In this document: piece after piece, positions 45,910 through 54,982 of the stretch | Numbering within the stretch: position 1 is the stretch's first letter | Layout of the letters: each line of letters starts with the position of its first letter | DNA from: Limnothrix sp. CACIAM 69d | GTDB lineage: Bacteria > Cyanobacteriota > Cyanobacteriia > CACIAM-69d | Length of the DNA: 64,000 bases | Reading direction: 5' to 3' | NCBI GenBank assembly: GCA_001913845.2 | Contig: MKGP02000020.1 | Coordinates: forward strand, 36,643 to 100,642 | Position numbers and translations under genes: made by a program | The notes under the pieces: generated by a model | Databases searched by the model: none | What the model was told of the DNA's origin: nothing | What the model saw: the letters and a program-made list of their open reading frames with translations, nothing else

Positions 45910-46073
45910 AATCAGGCAACAAAACCCAGTTTTGGGCCTGGAGGTTTTCTGGTGATCAGTGCGCCAATTCAACGTCGGGGCGATCGCGATCGTTGCCACT
46001 GGGTCTTTGGTGGGTGAAATTAGAGCAGGGTTGGGGCCATGGCCCGCCCAAGCTGAGTTGGCACGAGTTGTTG

Positions 46074-46706
46074 ATGATGGAGTGGCATATCACGGACGCA
46101 CAGAGCCTGGCTCTGATCGATCGGGAGTTGGGCGATCGGGGCGATCGTTCACCGGCGGAATACGAGATGGTGCGTCGGGTGATCTATGCCACCGCCGATT
46201 TTGACTATGCCAGTTGCCTGAGTTTTTCCGAGCGATCGCTCAGTGCAGGAGCGGCGGCCCTGGCGGCGCGGACAACGGTGATTGTGGATGTGCCGATGGT
46301 GCAGGTGGGGATTGCCCCTGCCATTCAGGTCACCTTTGCCAATCCGGTGTTTTGTGCCACGGAGGCGATCGTGCGGCCACAACAGGCCCTGACCAAGGCC
46401 GCTTGGGGAATTCAAACCCTGGCCCGGCGTTACCCGGAGGCCATCTTTTTGGTGGGCGAGTCGCAAACGGCCCTGCTGGCACTGATTGAACTGATTGAGG
46501 CGGAAGAAATTAACCCGGCCCTGGTGATTGCCACCCCGGCCGGGTTTGTGGAAGTGGACACCACCAAGGCCCGATTGCGCGATGCCCAGGTGTCCCACAT
46601 TTGCGTGGAAGGTCGCAAGGGCAGCCCAATCGTGGCGATCGCGGCCATGGGCGGACTGGTGGACTTGGCTTGGCAGGCTTACGGGCCCAAGGCAAAGGGG
46701 CGCTAA
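46074..46706 (+). CDS. cbiC: Precorrin-8X methylmutase
   Basis: 210 residues from ATG 46074 (or 46077, MEWHITDAQSLALIDRELGD), the usual length. Motifs: RRVIYATADFDYASCLSFSE, VDVPMVQVGIA, NPVFCATEA, FLVGESQTALLALIELIE and ATPAGFVEV. Catalyses the 11-to-12 methyl shift giving hydrogenobyrinate/cobyrinate in corrin synthesis. The open frame extends upstream into psb32 but that part is not family-like. It overlaps the convergent TPR gene by 4 nt. No cobalamin riboswitch seen; other cob genes are outside the window. Confidence 0.9.
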   Translation: MMEWHITDAQSLALIDRELGDRGDRSPAEYEMVRRVIYATADFDYASCLSFSERSLSAGAAALAARTTVIVDVPMVQVGIAPAIQVTFANPVFCATEAIVRPQQALTKAAWGIQTLARRYPEAIFLVGESQTALLALIELIEAEEINPALVIATPAGFVEVDTTKARLRDAQVSHICVEGRKGSPIVAIAAMGGLVDLAWQAYGPKAKGR

Positions 46707-48370
46707 CCGGTTTGCAGGGCGGCGGCCTCTTGGGCCAGGCGATCGCTCAACAGGCTGTGGTTTCGTTGGGCCCGCTCGTGTTGCGGATTGAGGGCGATCG
46801 CCTGGTTATAGGACTCGATCGCCTCGGGATAACAGTCTAACCGCACCAGCACATTGCCCCGGCTGTACCAAGTTTCCGGGTCGGCGCGATCGAGGTCGAT
46901 CGCCTGGTCATAGCTGCTGAGGGCAGCGGCAAACTGACCCAACTGGGTGAGAATAATGCCGCGATTGTGCCAGGCGCTGGCGTTCTGGCCGTTTAGCTCG
47001 ATCGCCCGATCGTAGGCTTGCAGGGCTTCTTGGGGCCGTTGCAGCCGCGCCAGGGCATTCGCTCGGTTATACCAAGCTTCGTGACTATCGGGGTTCAGGG
47101 AAATCGCTTGGTTATAGGACTTGAGGGCCTGATCGGTTTGCTGCAACTTACTGAGGATTAACCCCTGATGCAGCCACAGTTCCGGGTGATTGGGATTCAG
47201 GGCGATCGCCTGGTGGTAGGAGGTGGCAGCTTCTTCAAATTTGCCCAGCCGCATCAGCACTAGCCCGCGATTGTGCCAACTTTCGTAGCTGTCGGGCTTC
47301 AGGCGCACGGCGCGATCATAGGCGGCGATCGCGGCTGGATAGCGCTGCAATGCTTCCAAAACCACCCCTTTTCCCCACCAAGCGGCATAGCAGTCCGGCT
47401 GTTGCTCGATCGCCTTGTCATATTCCACCAAGGCCCCTTCCGGATCACCGTTACGGAACAGTTGTTCAGCCCGATCGGCAATATTATTGGCATTCGCGGG
47501 CAACGCCGTGGGAGCCAACATCGGCATCTGTTGCATCTGCAAAGACACCAACTGCTCCACCAAGGTGCGCAATTCCTGTTGAATTTGCGGCTGAATCAAA
47601 GCCAGCAATTCCTGAGGCGCTTTTTGCGTAAATTCTTGGATGATGTAGGCCTTTTGGCGATCGGCTTGACCCGCCAAAATTTGCATATTTGAAATAAATT
47701 CCTTCTCCAGTTCCGCAATTTGGTGACGCGAAACCCGGCGATCGCTGGCCAACCGTTCTTGAAACTGGGTTAGTTCCTGGTTGGCAGTTCCCTTGACGGT
47801 GGCCACATGGGTTTCCAGCTCATGAATCAACGCGGCGGCCGAGATTTTGGTGCGTTCCACCTGGTCTTGCAGGTCTTGCAGGCTGCGATCGGCCCGATGG
47901 CGAGCCACCTGCACTCGGGCTTCCAAGTCGCCCAAATCCTTTAGGCTGCGGCGCACCGACTGCACCAAATGATTCACCACCTTGCGTCGCCCCAACCAGA
48001 GGGCCGCCGTCATGGCCAAGGGAGCTGTTCCCAAAGCAATCAGCAACCAACTGAGGCCCCCCAGGGTGCGCTCCAGGCCGATCGCTTCTCCGGTACTGAC
48101 GTTGGCGGTGGCAAAGGTCAGATCGGCGCGGTCGGTGGCCTCGGCGGCGGCGATCGGGGCTTCGGGTTCCGCCAAGCTGGCACAGGTGGCCTGGGGTTGG
48201 CCCGCTTCGGTCACAGGGCAAGGAACCGGGGTTGTGGTGTGGCTGACAGCTTGGGCGGGGCTGGCCGCCAAGGCCAGAGGAGCCACCAAGGGAACCACCA
48301 GGGCCGGAACCCAGGCCGCTGCCTGGCCCCGATCGCCCGTTTCACCAAAATTGCTGCGGGAAGAACTCAT
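46703..48370 (-). CDS. Membrane-anchored coiled-coil TPR protein
   Basis: 555 residues. N-terminal signal-like helix (WVPALVVPLVAPLALAASPA then QAVSH), a second membrane helix near residue 110 (LSWLLIALGTAPLAMTAALW). Then a charged coiled coil (about 140-280: VQVARHRADRSLQDLQDQVE, FQERLASDRRVSRHQIAELE), and seven TPR units from about residue 300 (each like YAAWWGKGVVLEALQRYPAA). Probably a scaffold at the plasma or thylakoid membrane. Such TPR arrays are common in cyanobacteria and have no assigned partner here. Confidence 0.85.
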   Translation of the reverse strand: MSSSRSNFGETGDRGQAAAWVPALVVPLVAPLALAASPAQAVSHTTTPVPCPVTEAGQPQATCASLAEPEAPIAAAEATDRADLTFATANVSTGEAIGLERTLGGLSWLLIALGTAPLAMTAALWLGRRKVVNHLVQSVRRSLKDLGDLEARVQVARHRADRSLQDLQDQVERTKISAAALIHELETHVATVKGTANQELTQFQERLASDRRVSRHQIAELEKEFISNMQILAGQADRQKAYIIQEFTQKAPQELLALIQPQIQQELRTLVEQLVSLQMQQMPMLAPTALPANANNIADRAEQLFRNGDPEGALVEYDKAIEQQPDCYAAWWGKGVVLEALQRYPAAIAAYDRAVRLKPDSYESWHNRGLVLMRLGKFEEAATSYHQAIALNPNHPELWLHQGLILSKLQQTDQALKSYNQAISLNPDSHEAWYNRANALARLQRPQEALQAYDRAIELNGQNASAWHNRGIILTQLGQFAAALSSYDQAIDLDRADPETWYSRGNVLVRLDCYPEAIESYNQAIALNPQHERAQRNHSLLSDRLAQEAAALQTG

Positions 48371-48540
48371 GTAGACAGCCTCCGAACCCGTTGCGAGTCA
48401 ATTGCGAGTCGATGTTGATCCCCGGCTCTGACCGAGTGACTAGCTATTGTTTCGGAGGCGATCGTCCTAAATCCGGGAGTCTATTGGGCCTGGCAGCCAG
48501 TGGCCAATCCATCACCCAGGCTGGTTCTTAGCTCAAACCC

Positions 48541-50061
48541 TTAGCTCAACCAACCCAGCAGCAAACGCGGCGCAGGCAACACCACCAACACCAACAAGGC
48601 CAAGGCCAAAAAGCCCAGCCCATCCCGTCGATCGTCCAGCGGGGTCACATCATCCAAGGCCGGTTGGCTAATGGCAGGCAAAAAGAAGACCAATAGGGCC
48701 AGCGCCAGGAATTCGCTGCGGGCCAAGGCCAGAACCAGCACGGCAAACCGGGTGATGTGGCCCACCAACATGGCTCCTTGGGTTCCCAACATGGCGCGGA
48801 CAATGCGCCCCCCATCCAAGGAACCGAGGGGCAACAGATGAAAGGCCCCTAGCCAAAGACCGATGTAACCCGCCAGGGCGATCGGGTGGAGGGCGATCGC
48901 CTTGCCGGGAACGAGGGCCGCGCCGAGGGTGGCTTTACTAATTAGGGTCAGGGCGATTGAGTAGCTGGGGTCGATCGAGCGCCAATTTAGCAACCCCGAG
49001 CCGGGCAAAGGATTCACCACCGTGGAGTGGGCCAACCCCCAAACCAACAGCGGCAGGGCCACCAACAGCCCCCCGATCGCCCCCCAAAAGCCCACATCAA
49101 ACATGGCGCGGCGGTGGGGCATGGGCGATCGCAGGGGGGTGAACGCGCCCAAGGTTCCCAGCAGGGCCGGAATGGGAATAAACAGCGGCAAGGAAACGGA
49201 CACCCGATGGCGCTTGGCGGCCCAGTAGTGTCCCAGCTCATGGGCCCCCAGAACCAACAACAACCCGATCGCGTAGGGCGCACCGGACTGAATAAAGGCC
49301 CAATCACGCACCAAATCTAGCTTCGGGTTCCGCAGCATCTCCGCCCCCATCAGGGTCATGGACAGCAGCGACAACCCCAGCAACCCCACCGACCAAATCA
49401 CTTGTTTCCAGAGGGGTGGCTCTTGGCTCAGGGCTTGACCCAAGGGCGTGCGTTGGGGATTGGGAACCAGGGCAAAGAAGGGCTTGCCGTTTTGACCTTC
49501 CTGGAAAATCACCAGGAATCGATCGCTAAACTTTTGGCGAATTTTGTCGCAAACCGTCCGGTAAGCCAGGGCCGGTTCCGCCCGCAATTGCCCATAGCAG
49601 AGGGCCGCTTGGGGACGATGTTCCACGCTGCTGAGGTAAAACACCGACCAGGGAAAGCAATCTTGCAGGCTGGCTTCTTCGGTGCGATCGAGCAGGCGGG
49701 GCGAAATTTTGGCAGAGCCAAGGGCTTGGGCCAGGGCCAGGGCTTCGGCGGGACTGCTGGGATCCGCCAGCACCGAAATGGGGGATTCCAAATCCCCATG
49801 GGTGGACTGTTGGGGCCGGGCCGATCGCCCCTGTTGCACCAACCACACATAGAGCAACGGACAGGCAATAAACGGCGGCAGGGCCAACCAGGGCGGCACG
49901 GGCTGGCCGGGGCCATTGGCCAGCGTCCAAGTCGTCCAAATCAAGGCCGGAGCCATCATCACCAACCACAACACCCACACGGAGGCGCGTGTGATGCCGC
50001 TAACGCTCTGGCGGACAATAAAATATGCGACGATGCCGATCAACACTAGCCAAACAATCAT
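48541..50061 (-). CDS. Site-2-type M50 metalloprotease (EGY-like)
   Basis: 506 residues, multi-pass membrane protein. Zinc motif AHELGHYWAAKRH (HExxH, about residue 270); the third ligand region is LPLGSLDGGRIVRAML (LDGG). The N-terminal ~200 residues carry two membrane helices and a soluble domain (RLLDRTEEASLQDCFPWSVF, DRFLVIFQEGQNGKPFFALV), as in the plant chloroplast EGY1 and cyanobacterial homologues. Likely intramembrane proteolysis of regulators or thylakoid proteins. It starts 3 nt from the divergent MBL-like gene's ATG, so the promoters must overlap the coding regions. Confidence 0.87.
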   Translation of the reverse strand: MIVWLVLIGIVAYFIVRQSVSGITRASVWVLWLVMMAPALIWTTWTLANGPGQPVPPWLALPPFIACPLLYVWLVQQGRSARPQQSTHGDLESPISVLADPSSPAEALALAQALGSAKISPRLLDRTEEASLQDCFPWSVFYLSSVEHRPQAALCYGQLRAEPALAYRTVCDKIRQKFSDRFLVIFQEGQNGKPFFALVPNPQRTPLGQALSQEPPLWKQVIWSVGLLGLSLLSMTLMGAEMLRNPKLDLVRDWAFIQSGAPYAIGLLLVLGAHELGHYWAAKRHRVSVSLPLFIPIPALLGTLGAFTPLRSPMPHRRAMFDVGFWGAIGGLLVALPLLVWGLAHSTVVNPLPGSGLLNWRSIDPSYSIALTLISKATLGAALVPGKAIALHPIALAGYIGLWLGAFHLLPLGSLDGGRIVRAMLGTQGAMLVGHITRFAVLVLALARSEFLALALLVFFLPAISQPALDDVTPLDDRRDGLGFLALALLVLVVLPAPRLLLGWLS

Positions 50062-50064
50062 CTG

Positions 50065-51009
50065 ATGCCCAAGCCACCGCAGGCTGTTTTCGATTCGATC
50101 TATGCCTTTCCGCCCAACCGCGACACGTTAGGCGGGACTGCTTATTTCATTGTAGGAAACTCGATCAACCCTGCTGACTCGGCCGACCATAATGGCCTAC
50201 CGGCCAATTCATCAAATTCATCAGTTCCATCCGCTCATCAGCCGACTGGGTTCAAGCAACCGACTGACGATCCTACTCAATCGGTTGATGGGCTGACGAA
50301 TCCAACGGATCCATCAGATCATTCAGATCATCAACCAGCCCATCGACTGCCAGGCAATATTCTGATCGATTGTCCACCTTTGCACGAGGAAACGGCAGAT
50401 TTTTTGGCCCAGCATGGGGGAGTGCGTTGGTGGATTTTTACCCACCGCAGTTCCTTTGGCCCCCTGCAAACCGTGCGGGCCTTGCATCGGGCCTTCAGCA
50501 CTCCGGCCACAACCCTTGAGGAGGGCGAACCGGCTGCCCAGTCCGCGGCCCCCCGCTGCGAATTGGTAGTGCAAGAGCAGGAGGCCTATCTGCTGCCCAA
50601 TTTGCCAGTGACCACGTTTCGGGAAGAAGTGACCCTGAGTCCAGAACTGCGCGTGATTTGGACTCCGGGCCACACGCCCGGTTCGGCTTGCGTTTGGCTC
50701 GATCGGGCGGGGGGCATTTTGTTTAGTGGTCGTCATCTGTTGCCCACGCCCCAGGGGGAGTTGATGCCCCTCAAAACCGCCAAAACCTTCCATTGGTTCC
50801 GCCAATTGCGATCGGTTCAGGCCTTGATCGATCGCTTTTCGCCGGCCCGCCTGGCCCATTGCTGCCCGGGGGCCAGCGTGGGATTTTTACGCGGGGCCCT
50901 GTCGGTCGATCGCGCCTATGAACGGCTGACGACCTTGAACTTGGCGGCCGCTAGGCTGGATCCGGTAGCGCTTCAGTCGCCGAGCCTGAGCGAAACACCT
51001 GACCAATAA
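50065..51009 (+). CDS. MBL-fold-like protein with altered metal motif
   Basis: 314 residues. The recognisable MBL-fold features are VIWTPGHTPGSACVWLDRAG (GH...GS motif) and ILFSGRHLLPTPQG. Where the zinc motif HxHxDH should stand, after WWIFTH, I read RSSFGPLQTV, so the main metal site is missing or changed. Residues about 33-92 are a low-complexity Ser/Thr/Asp/Pro/His insert (SADHNGLPANSSNSSVPSAH). The 3' end overlaps the convergent ABC gene by 59 nt. Perhaps a non-catalytic relative; function unknown. Confidence 0.72.
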   Translation: MPKPPQAVFDSIYAFPPNRDTLGGTAYFIVGNSINPADSADHNGLPANSSNSSVPSAHQPTGFKQPTDDPTQSVDGLTNPTDPSDHSDHQPAHRLPGNILIDCPPLHEETADFLAQHGGVRWWIFTHRSSFGPLQTVRALHRAFSTPATTLEEGEPAAQSAAPRCELVVQEQEAYLLPNLPVTTFREEVTLSPELRVIWTPGHTPGSACVWLDRAGGILFSGRHLLPTPQGELMPLKTAKTFHWFRQLRSVQALIDRFSPARLAHCCPGASVGFLRGALSVDRAYERLTTLNLAAARLDPVALQSPSLSETPDQ

Positions 51010-51955
51010 TGTCCTCGATCGGGGGTTCCGTCACGCTCAGATCTTGCACCGGTAGCTGCTCCAGCAAGCGGGCGATCGTTGGGGTCAGCACCTCTCGCCG
51101 CACCAACAGTTGAACCGATCGCCCCTCGATCGCCACCACTTCCCCAAAATCTTGGAGTTGGGCCGTTGTCATCGGTTGGGCCAACTCTAACCGCACTTCC
51201 CGATAGGGTGCGAATCGATCGACTAACCCCGAAAGGCTGCCGTCATAGATCGACGACCCTTCATGGATCAACAACACGCGATCACAGAGGGCCGTGATGT
51301 CGCCCATGTAGTGGGACGTAAGCAAAATCGTCGCCCCATAGCGCTCGTTATATTCCCGCAAGAAATCCCGCAAGTTGGCCTGGGCGTTCACATCCAGCCC
51401 CAAGGTCGGCTCATCCAAAAACAACACCGCCGGCCGATGGAGCAGCGCTGCCAGCAACTCCGCCTTCATCCGCTCACCCAAAGACAGCTTTCGCACCGGT
51501 TGTGTCAGTTTGGACTCCAGCGCCAACAGTTCGCTCAGTTCGCCCACCCGCTGGGTCAGTTCCCGATCGCTCAGGCCATACACCGCCCCGTTAATTCGCA
51601 ACGAGTCCCAGGCGGGCAAATCCCAAATTAATTGTTGCTTTTGCCCCATCACCAGGGCAATTTGATGTAGGAACGCCGACTCTCTGGCAAAGGGTTCATG
51701 GCCCGCCACCCGCACCCGACCGCCGGAGGGATAAATCAGCCCCGCCAGCATTTTCAATGTGGTGGTTTTGCCGGCCCCATTGGCCCCCAAAAACCCCACC
51801 ACCTCGCCGGGGGCGATCGAAAACGACACGGACTTCACCGCCTCGATCGTTCGGTAGCGTCGTCGCCAAAAGTGGGCGATCGTCCCTTGCAGCCCCGGAG
51901 CCTTCAGGGCCACTTGATAGGACTTTTGCAGCCCCTCTGCTACCAACATCCCCAT
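50951..51955 (-). CDS. ABC-2-type transporter ATP-binding protein
   Basis: 334 residues from ATG 51955 (MGMLVAEGLQKSYQVALKAP); an upstream ATG at 52009 is less likely. Walker A GFLGANGAGKTTTLKMLAGL, Q-loop VMGQKQQLIWDLP, signature RKLSLGERMKAELLAALLHR, Walker B VLFLDEPTLGLDVNAQANL, H-loop LLTSHYMGDITALCDR. The LSLGER signature and the insert before it match ATPases of ABC-2 exporters usually paired with two permeases; none is in the window. Export substrate unknown. Confidence 0.87.
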   Translation of the reverse strand: MGMLVAEGLQKSYQVALKAPGLQGTIAHFWRRRYRTIEAVKSVSFSIAPGEVVGFLGANGAGKTTTLKMLAGLIYPSGGRVRVAGHEPFARESAFLHQIALVMGQKQQLIWDLPAWDSLRINGAVYGLSDRELTQRVGELSELLALESKLTQPVRKLSLGERMKAELLAALLHRPAVLFLDEPTLGLDVNAQANLRDFLREYNERYGATILLTSHYMGDITALCDRVLLIHEGSSIYDGSLSGLVDRFAPYREVRLELAQPMTTAQLQDFGEVVAIEGRSVQLLVRREVLTPTIARLLEQLPVQDLSVTEPPIEDIIGQVFRSGSATEALPDPA

Positions 51956-52653
51956 GGTTGCTCTCCCATATTCACACAAACCCGATTCAACTCGCACAAA
52001 CCAGCACAAAGCTCAAAGAGGCCAAAACCAAGCTACACCAAGCGAAACCACTGAGCGATCGGCGTTCCTAGCGTTCATCGGTCACAACCCACGATGACAG
52101 CCGATGATGGCAATGACTCATAGCTCAATTGGACATGTGACCACGCAACTCAGAGATTGAGGTAACCCAGACCATTAGCCATCACAACCAGCCCCGATCT
52201 GAGTATTCAGCCAGGGAATAAATCTCTGAATACTGCCTGAGTATTTCCAAAATATTTACGAGGCAATTACAATATGTTTACGGACTCTTGATGAAGTTTT
52301 CCTAAGAGCAGTACAAAAATTTTCCAAAGAAATGAATCGCAATGCTCAAAGACTCGCAATATATCAGTCGCGGTTACTTTGGGGGTGCTAAAACTTCGCG
52401 CTTAGGCGCTGTTGTTTGTTAGAATTTTTCAATCTTTGAAATTAATCGCATTACTTTCCTTAACAACCACTCATGCAACGCTAAGACTTGATCTCCCTTG
52501 GCGATCCCTTGCACAAACTCTCTCTGGGCCATTTTCTAACCCCTGTTGAGCGACCTGGAACCCCATCAAGCCACTCGCTTTTGACGTTTCCAAGTCCCTC
52601 AACATAACTGACATGAAGGTTATGTCTAGCCATCTTGCAGGAGCTTCAAAATC
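51956..52653. other. Long intergenic region left of the 64-residue reading frame
   Basis: 698 nt, AT-richer than the surroundings and nearly HIP1-free. Only very short frames are present, such as 26 codons starting MLKDSQYISRGYFGGAK at 52342, without clear ribosome sites. The stretch 52255-52330 (AATATTTACGAGGCAATTAC, AATATGTTTACGG) is promoter-like for rightward transcription. No RNA gene recognised. Confidence 0.4.
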
Positions 52654-52848
52654 ATGCACTTTATGAGCGATCTGGGTATTGATCTTATTTCTATGATCCA
52701 TTACCTGCAATCCCAAACCCTAACCCACGAGGAAATGAGTTGGGTACGGAGCCTAAATATTCAACAAATTGTTGAGTTGGCTTCTCAAAAGGGTTATCAC
52801 CTTGTAGGTAGTGATTTGATCAATTCTGACCAAATTCAACTGAAATAG
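52654..52848 (+). CDS. Possible small protein, unknown
   Basis: 64 residues (starts MHFMSDLGIDLISMIHYLQS, ends GYHLVGSDLINSDQIQLK). A CAGGAG lies 10 nt upstream of ATG 52654. The charge and helix pattern (IQQIVELASQKGYHLVGSDL) has a weak look of Nif11-type small helical proteins, but I would not assign it. It stands alone in a 1.2-kb stretch without other genes. A random frame remains possible. Confidence 0.45.
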   Translation: MHFMSDLGIDLISMIHYLQSQTLTHEEMSWVRSLNIQQIVELASQKGYHLVGSDLINSDQIQLK

Positions 52849-53030
52849 TTTTCGGCAAGAGCTGTCAGTCGCTTCAATTGGCAGCTTAATTAGCAATTCC
52901 AATGAACAGGGAATTTAAACGAGATCCCGCGATCGCACCATCCTTCAGCCCACAGCCGTTCTTGAAAAACGCCTCAACCCGCGTCTTTGTTGCGAAATGC
53001 TTTCGCCAAGTAATGCCTTGAGCTAAGCAA

Positions 53031-53080
53031 TTCAATAACAACGATCGCACGGCAGTAAGCGTGATCGTTGTTATTGAATA
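53031..53080. terminator. Long palindrome with 16-bp perfect arms
   Basis: Left arm ATTCAATAACAACGAT (53031-53046), right arm ATCGTTGTTATTGAAT (53065-53080), spacer of 18 nt. Too long for chance. It may be a terminator or part of a mobile palindrome. It lies 110 nt past the hemA stop. The rest of 52849-53191 holds only this hairpin, the next one, and short AAAAAGA-type repeats. Confidence 0.6.
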
Positions 53081-53127
53081 GTCTCAAAAAGATCTCAAAA
53101 AGAATAGTCTCAGAAACCATCGATTCA

Positions 53128-53162
53128 GAATGACGGGCGATTGTTCAAGCCACCCGTCATTC
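53128..53162 (-). terminator. Hairpin downstream of hemA, probable terminator
   Basis: GAATGACGGG (53128-53137) pairs perfectly with CCCGTCATTC (53153-53162), 15-nt loop, starting about 30 nt after the hemA stop. There is no U-run on the hemA strand, so termination efficiency is uncertain. Confidence 0.55.
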
Positions 53163-53191
53163 CTAAGGGCCTGGCAGCGACTAGAGGCAGC

Positions 53192-54478
53192 CTAGGCGGC
53201 ACTGTCGGCGGTTTCTAGATTGAACAGCACTTGCAGGGTTTGCATGGCCTGTTGGCGGGCTTCAATGTCTTGCTGGGCCCGCAGTTGCACCATGGGATCG
53301 TGCAGGATTTTGTTGACAATGCCACGGGTGAGGGCTTCGATCGTTTCTTGGTGCTTTTCGGCAAATTCTGACCCTAGGCGAGATAGGGCTTTTTCAAGTT
53401 CTTGGGTACGGATGGTTTCGACTTTGCGGCGCAGGCTGTCGATGGTGGAAACGGTGTCTAGGGACTGCAACCAGGCTTCAAAGGCTTCGGCTTCTTCGTC
53501 AAGCAGGGCTTCGGCTTCGATCGCCATTTTGCGGCGGCTTTCGTGGTTTTGGGCCACCACTTCTTTCAAGTCGTCCACGTCAAAGGCTTGCACACCGGGC
53601 AATTCATTCACATCGCTGGCAATGTTCCGGGGCACGGAAATATCAAAGAGCATCAGCGATCGATGCTCGGGCAAGATGGCTTCCAGCTTGGCCCGATCGA
53701 GAATGGGTTCCGTGGCAGAGGTGCTGGTGAACACGAGGTCTGAAGCGGCGATCGTGCTCATCATGCTTGGCAGGGGGTGCAGATTCAACTTCGCATCCGG
53801 AAAACGGCGAGCCAGTTCTTCTGCCCGTTCGAGAGATCGGTTGACGATCGAAATCTGGGTCGCGCCCTTGGAGAGCAAATGTTGCACCAACAGGCGAGAC
53901 ATTTTGCCAGCCCCAACAATGGCCACGCGACAGGGCGACAGATCCGGCACTTTCAGTTGTGCCAATTCCACGGCGGCGGAACTGATGGACACGGCTCCCG
54001 TGCCGATGCTGGTTTCAGTGCGGACACGCTTACCGGCGGTGATTGCCTGTTTCAGCAGTCGATTCAAGATGCGGGCAATTCCCTTGTAGTCCTGACCGAG
54101 TTTATAGGCGTTTTTTACCTGCGAGAGGATCTGACCTTCGCCGAGCACCAAGCTATCCAAACCGGCCGCCACTCGCATCAGATGCATCACCGCATCCTGG
54201 CGCAACAGAACAAACAGGTGGTGGCGCAAGGCTTCCAAGGGCAGCTTACTGCGCTCTGCCAAAATTTCAACCACTTCCTGCACGCCGCGATCGACCTCAC
54301 TCAGAACGCAATAGAGTTCTAGTCGGTTGCAGGTGCTGAGGATCGCCACTTCTTCCACATGGGAGCAACTCCTTAAGCTGGCGATTGCTGCCTCGACCTG
54401 TGGTTCGGGAATGCTCAATTTTTCGCGCACTTCAACCGGAGCCGTCTTGTGGCTCAGTCCGATCACAGCAATATTCAT
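53192..54478 (-). CDS. hemA: Glutamyl-tRNA reductase
   Basis: 428 residues, the first committed step of tetrapyrrole (chlorophyll, haem, bilin) synthesis, reducing Glu-tRNA to glutamate-1-semialdehyde. Motifs: [20 protein letters not shown], the catalytic-Cys region [32 protein letters not shown] fold [17 protein letters not shown], and [11 protein letters not shown]-terminal dimerisation helix ([20 protein letters not shown]). ATG 54478 with AGAGG 6 nt upstream. About 500 nt from glpX on the same strand, so probably its own promoter. Confidence 0.95.
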   Translation of the reverse strand: MNIAVIGLSHKTAPVEVREKLSIPEPQVEAAIASLRSCSHVEEVAILSTCNRLELYCVLSEVDRGVQEVVEILAERSKLPLEALRHHLFVLLRQDAVMHLMRVAAGLDSLVLGEGQILSQVKNAYKLGQDYKGIARILNRLLKQAITAGKRVRTETSIGTGAVSISSAAVELAQLKVPDLSPCRVAIVGAGKMSRLLVQHLLSKGATQISIVNRSLERAEELARRFPDAKLNLHPLPSMMSTIAASDLVFTSTSATEPILDRAKLEAILPEHRSLMLFDISVPRNIASDVNELPGVQAFDVDDLKEVVAQNHESRRKMAIEAEALLDEEAEAFEAWLQSLDTVSTIDSLRRKVETIRTQELEKALSRLGSEFAEKHQETIEALTRGIVNKILHDPMVQLRAQQDIEARQQAMQTLQVLFNLETADSAA

Positions 54479-54982
54479 ATGGCCTCTTGCTAAAACGTAC
54501 TCAAACGGCGTTGAAAGTTCGACTTTAACGGATTTACCAATCGTCGGGCGATCGGTCTATAGAAACTTTGACACTTGATTGGGCCAAGCTGGGTTTGGAT
54601 TAGCCAAATTTCAGGGATTCTATGCCAGGGATTTTAAGAAAAGGGGGGAGCGATCGCCAACCGCTGGTTAGCTATACCCCCTGGTTGAGTAATGATCAAA
54701 CGATTGCTGGGGGAGTTTGGTCTGAGGCTAAGGCTACCGAAACGGCGATCGACTTCGTGAATGCAACAAAACGTCAATTTCTGGCTTGCGGTTAACCATC
54801 TTCTGACCATAGGCATCTGGTCAAGATTTGCGGTTGGCAGCCTGAAGCACGATCGGCCCGGCCACATCTCCCACAACACCACAGGTCTATAGATCCATAG
54901 ACAGGACGAGACCTGTAGACATAGCAATGGCTTGCCGCGATCGCCAGAGCGACCTCAGCAAGCCACTACAAACCGTCAGCCC
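54479..54982. other. Intergenic region, hemA / glpX
   Basis: 504 nt upstream of hemA and downstream of glpX. No supported gene; a 97-codon minus frame (54634-54927) has no protein-like pattern. A near-palindrome GTCTATAGATCCATAGAC lies around 54885-54902. A 7-bp stem GGCTTGC/GCAAGCC (54929-54964) sits just past the glpX stop and may help end its transcript. The hemA promoter should lie in the left half. Confidence 0.45.

Noticed and set aside
45582..46073. Upstream extension of cbiC inside psb32
   Set aside because: The open frame continues, but the sequence is an out-of-frame read of psb32; cbiC family length fits a start at 46074.
45910..46073. Cobalamin riboswitch upstream of cbiC
   Set aside because: The gap is about 160 nt and I find no B12-box-like sequence.
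52342..52422. 26-codon frame (MLKDSQYISRGYFGGAK...)
   Set aside because: Too short, weak ribosome site, no family match. It could be a peptide, but I cannot support it.
52902..53021. 39-codon frame (MNREFKRDPAIAPSF...)
   Set aside because: No ribosome site and no recognisable pattern.
54634..54927. 97-codon minus-strand frame between hemA and glpX
   Set aside because: No protein-like pattern, and it occupies the expected hemA promoter region.
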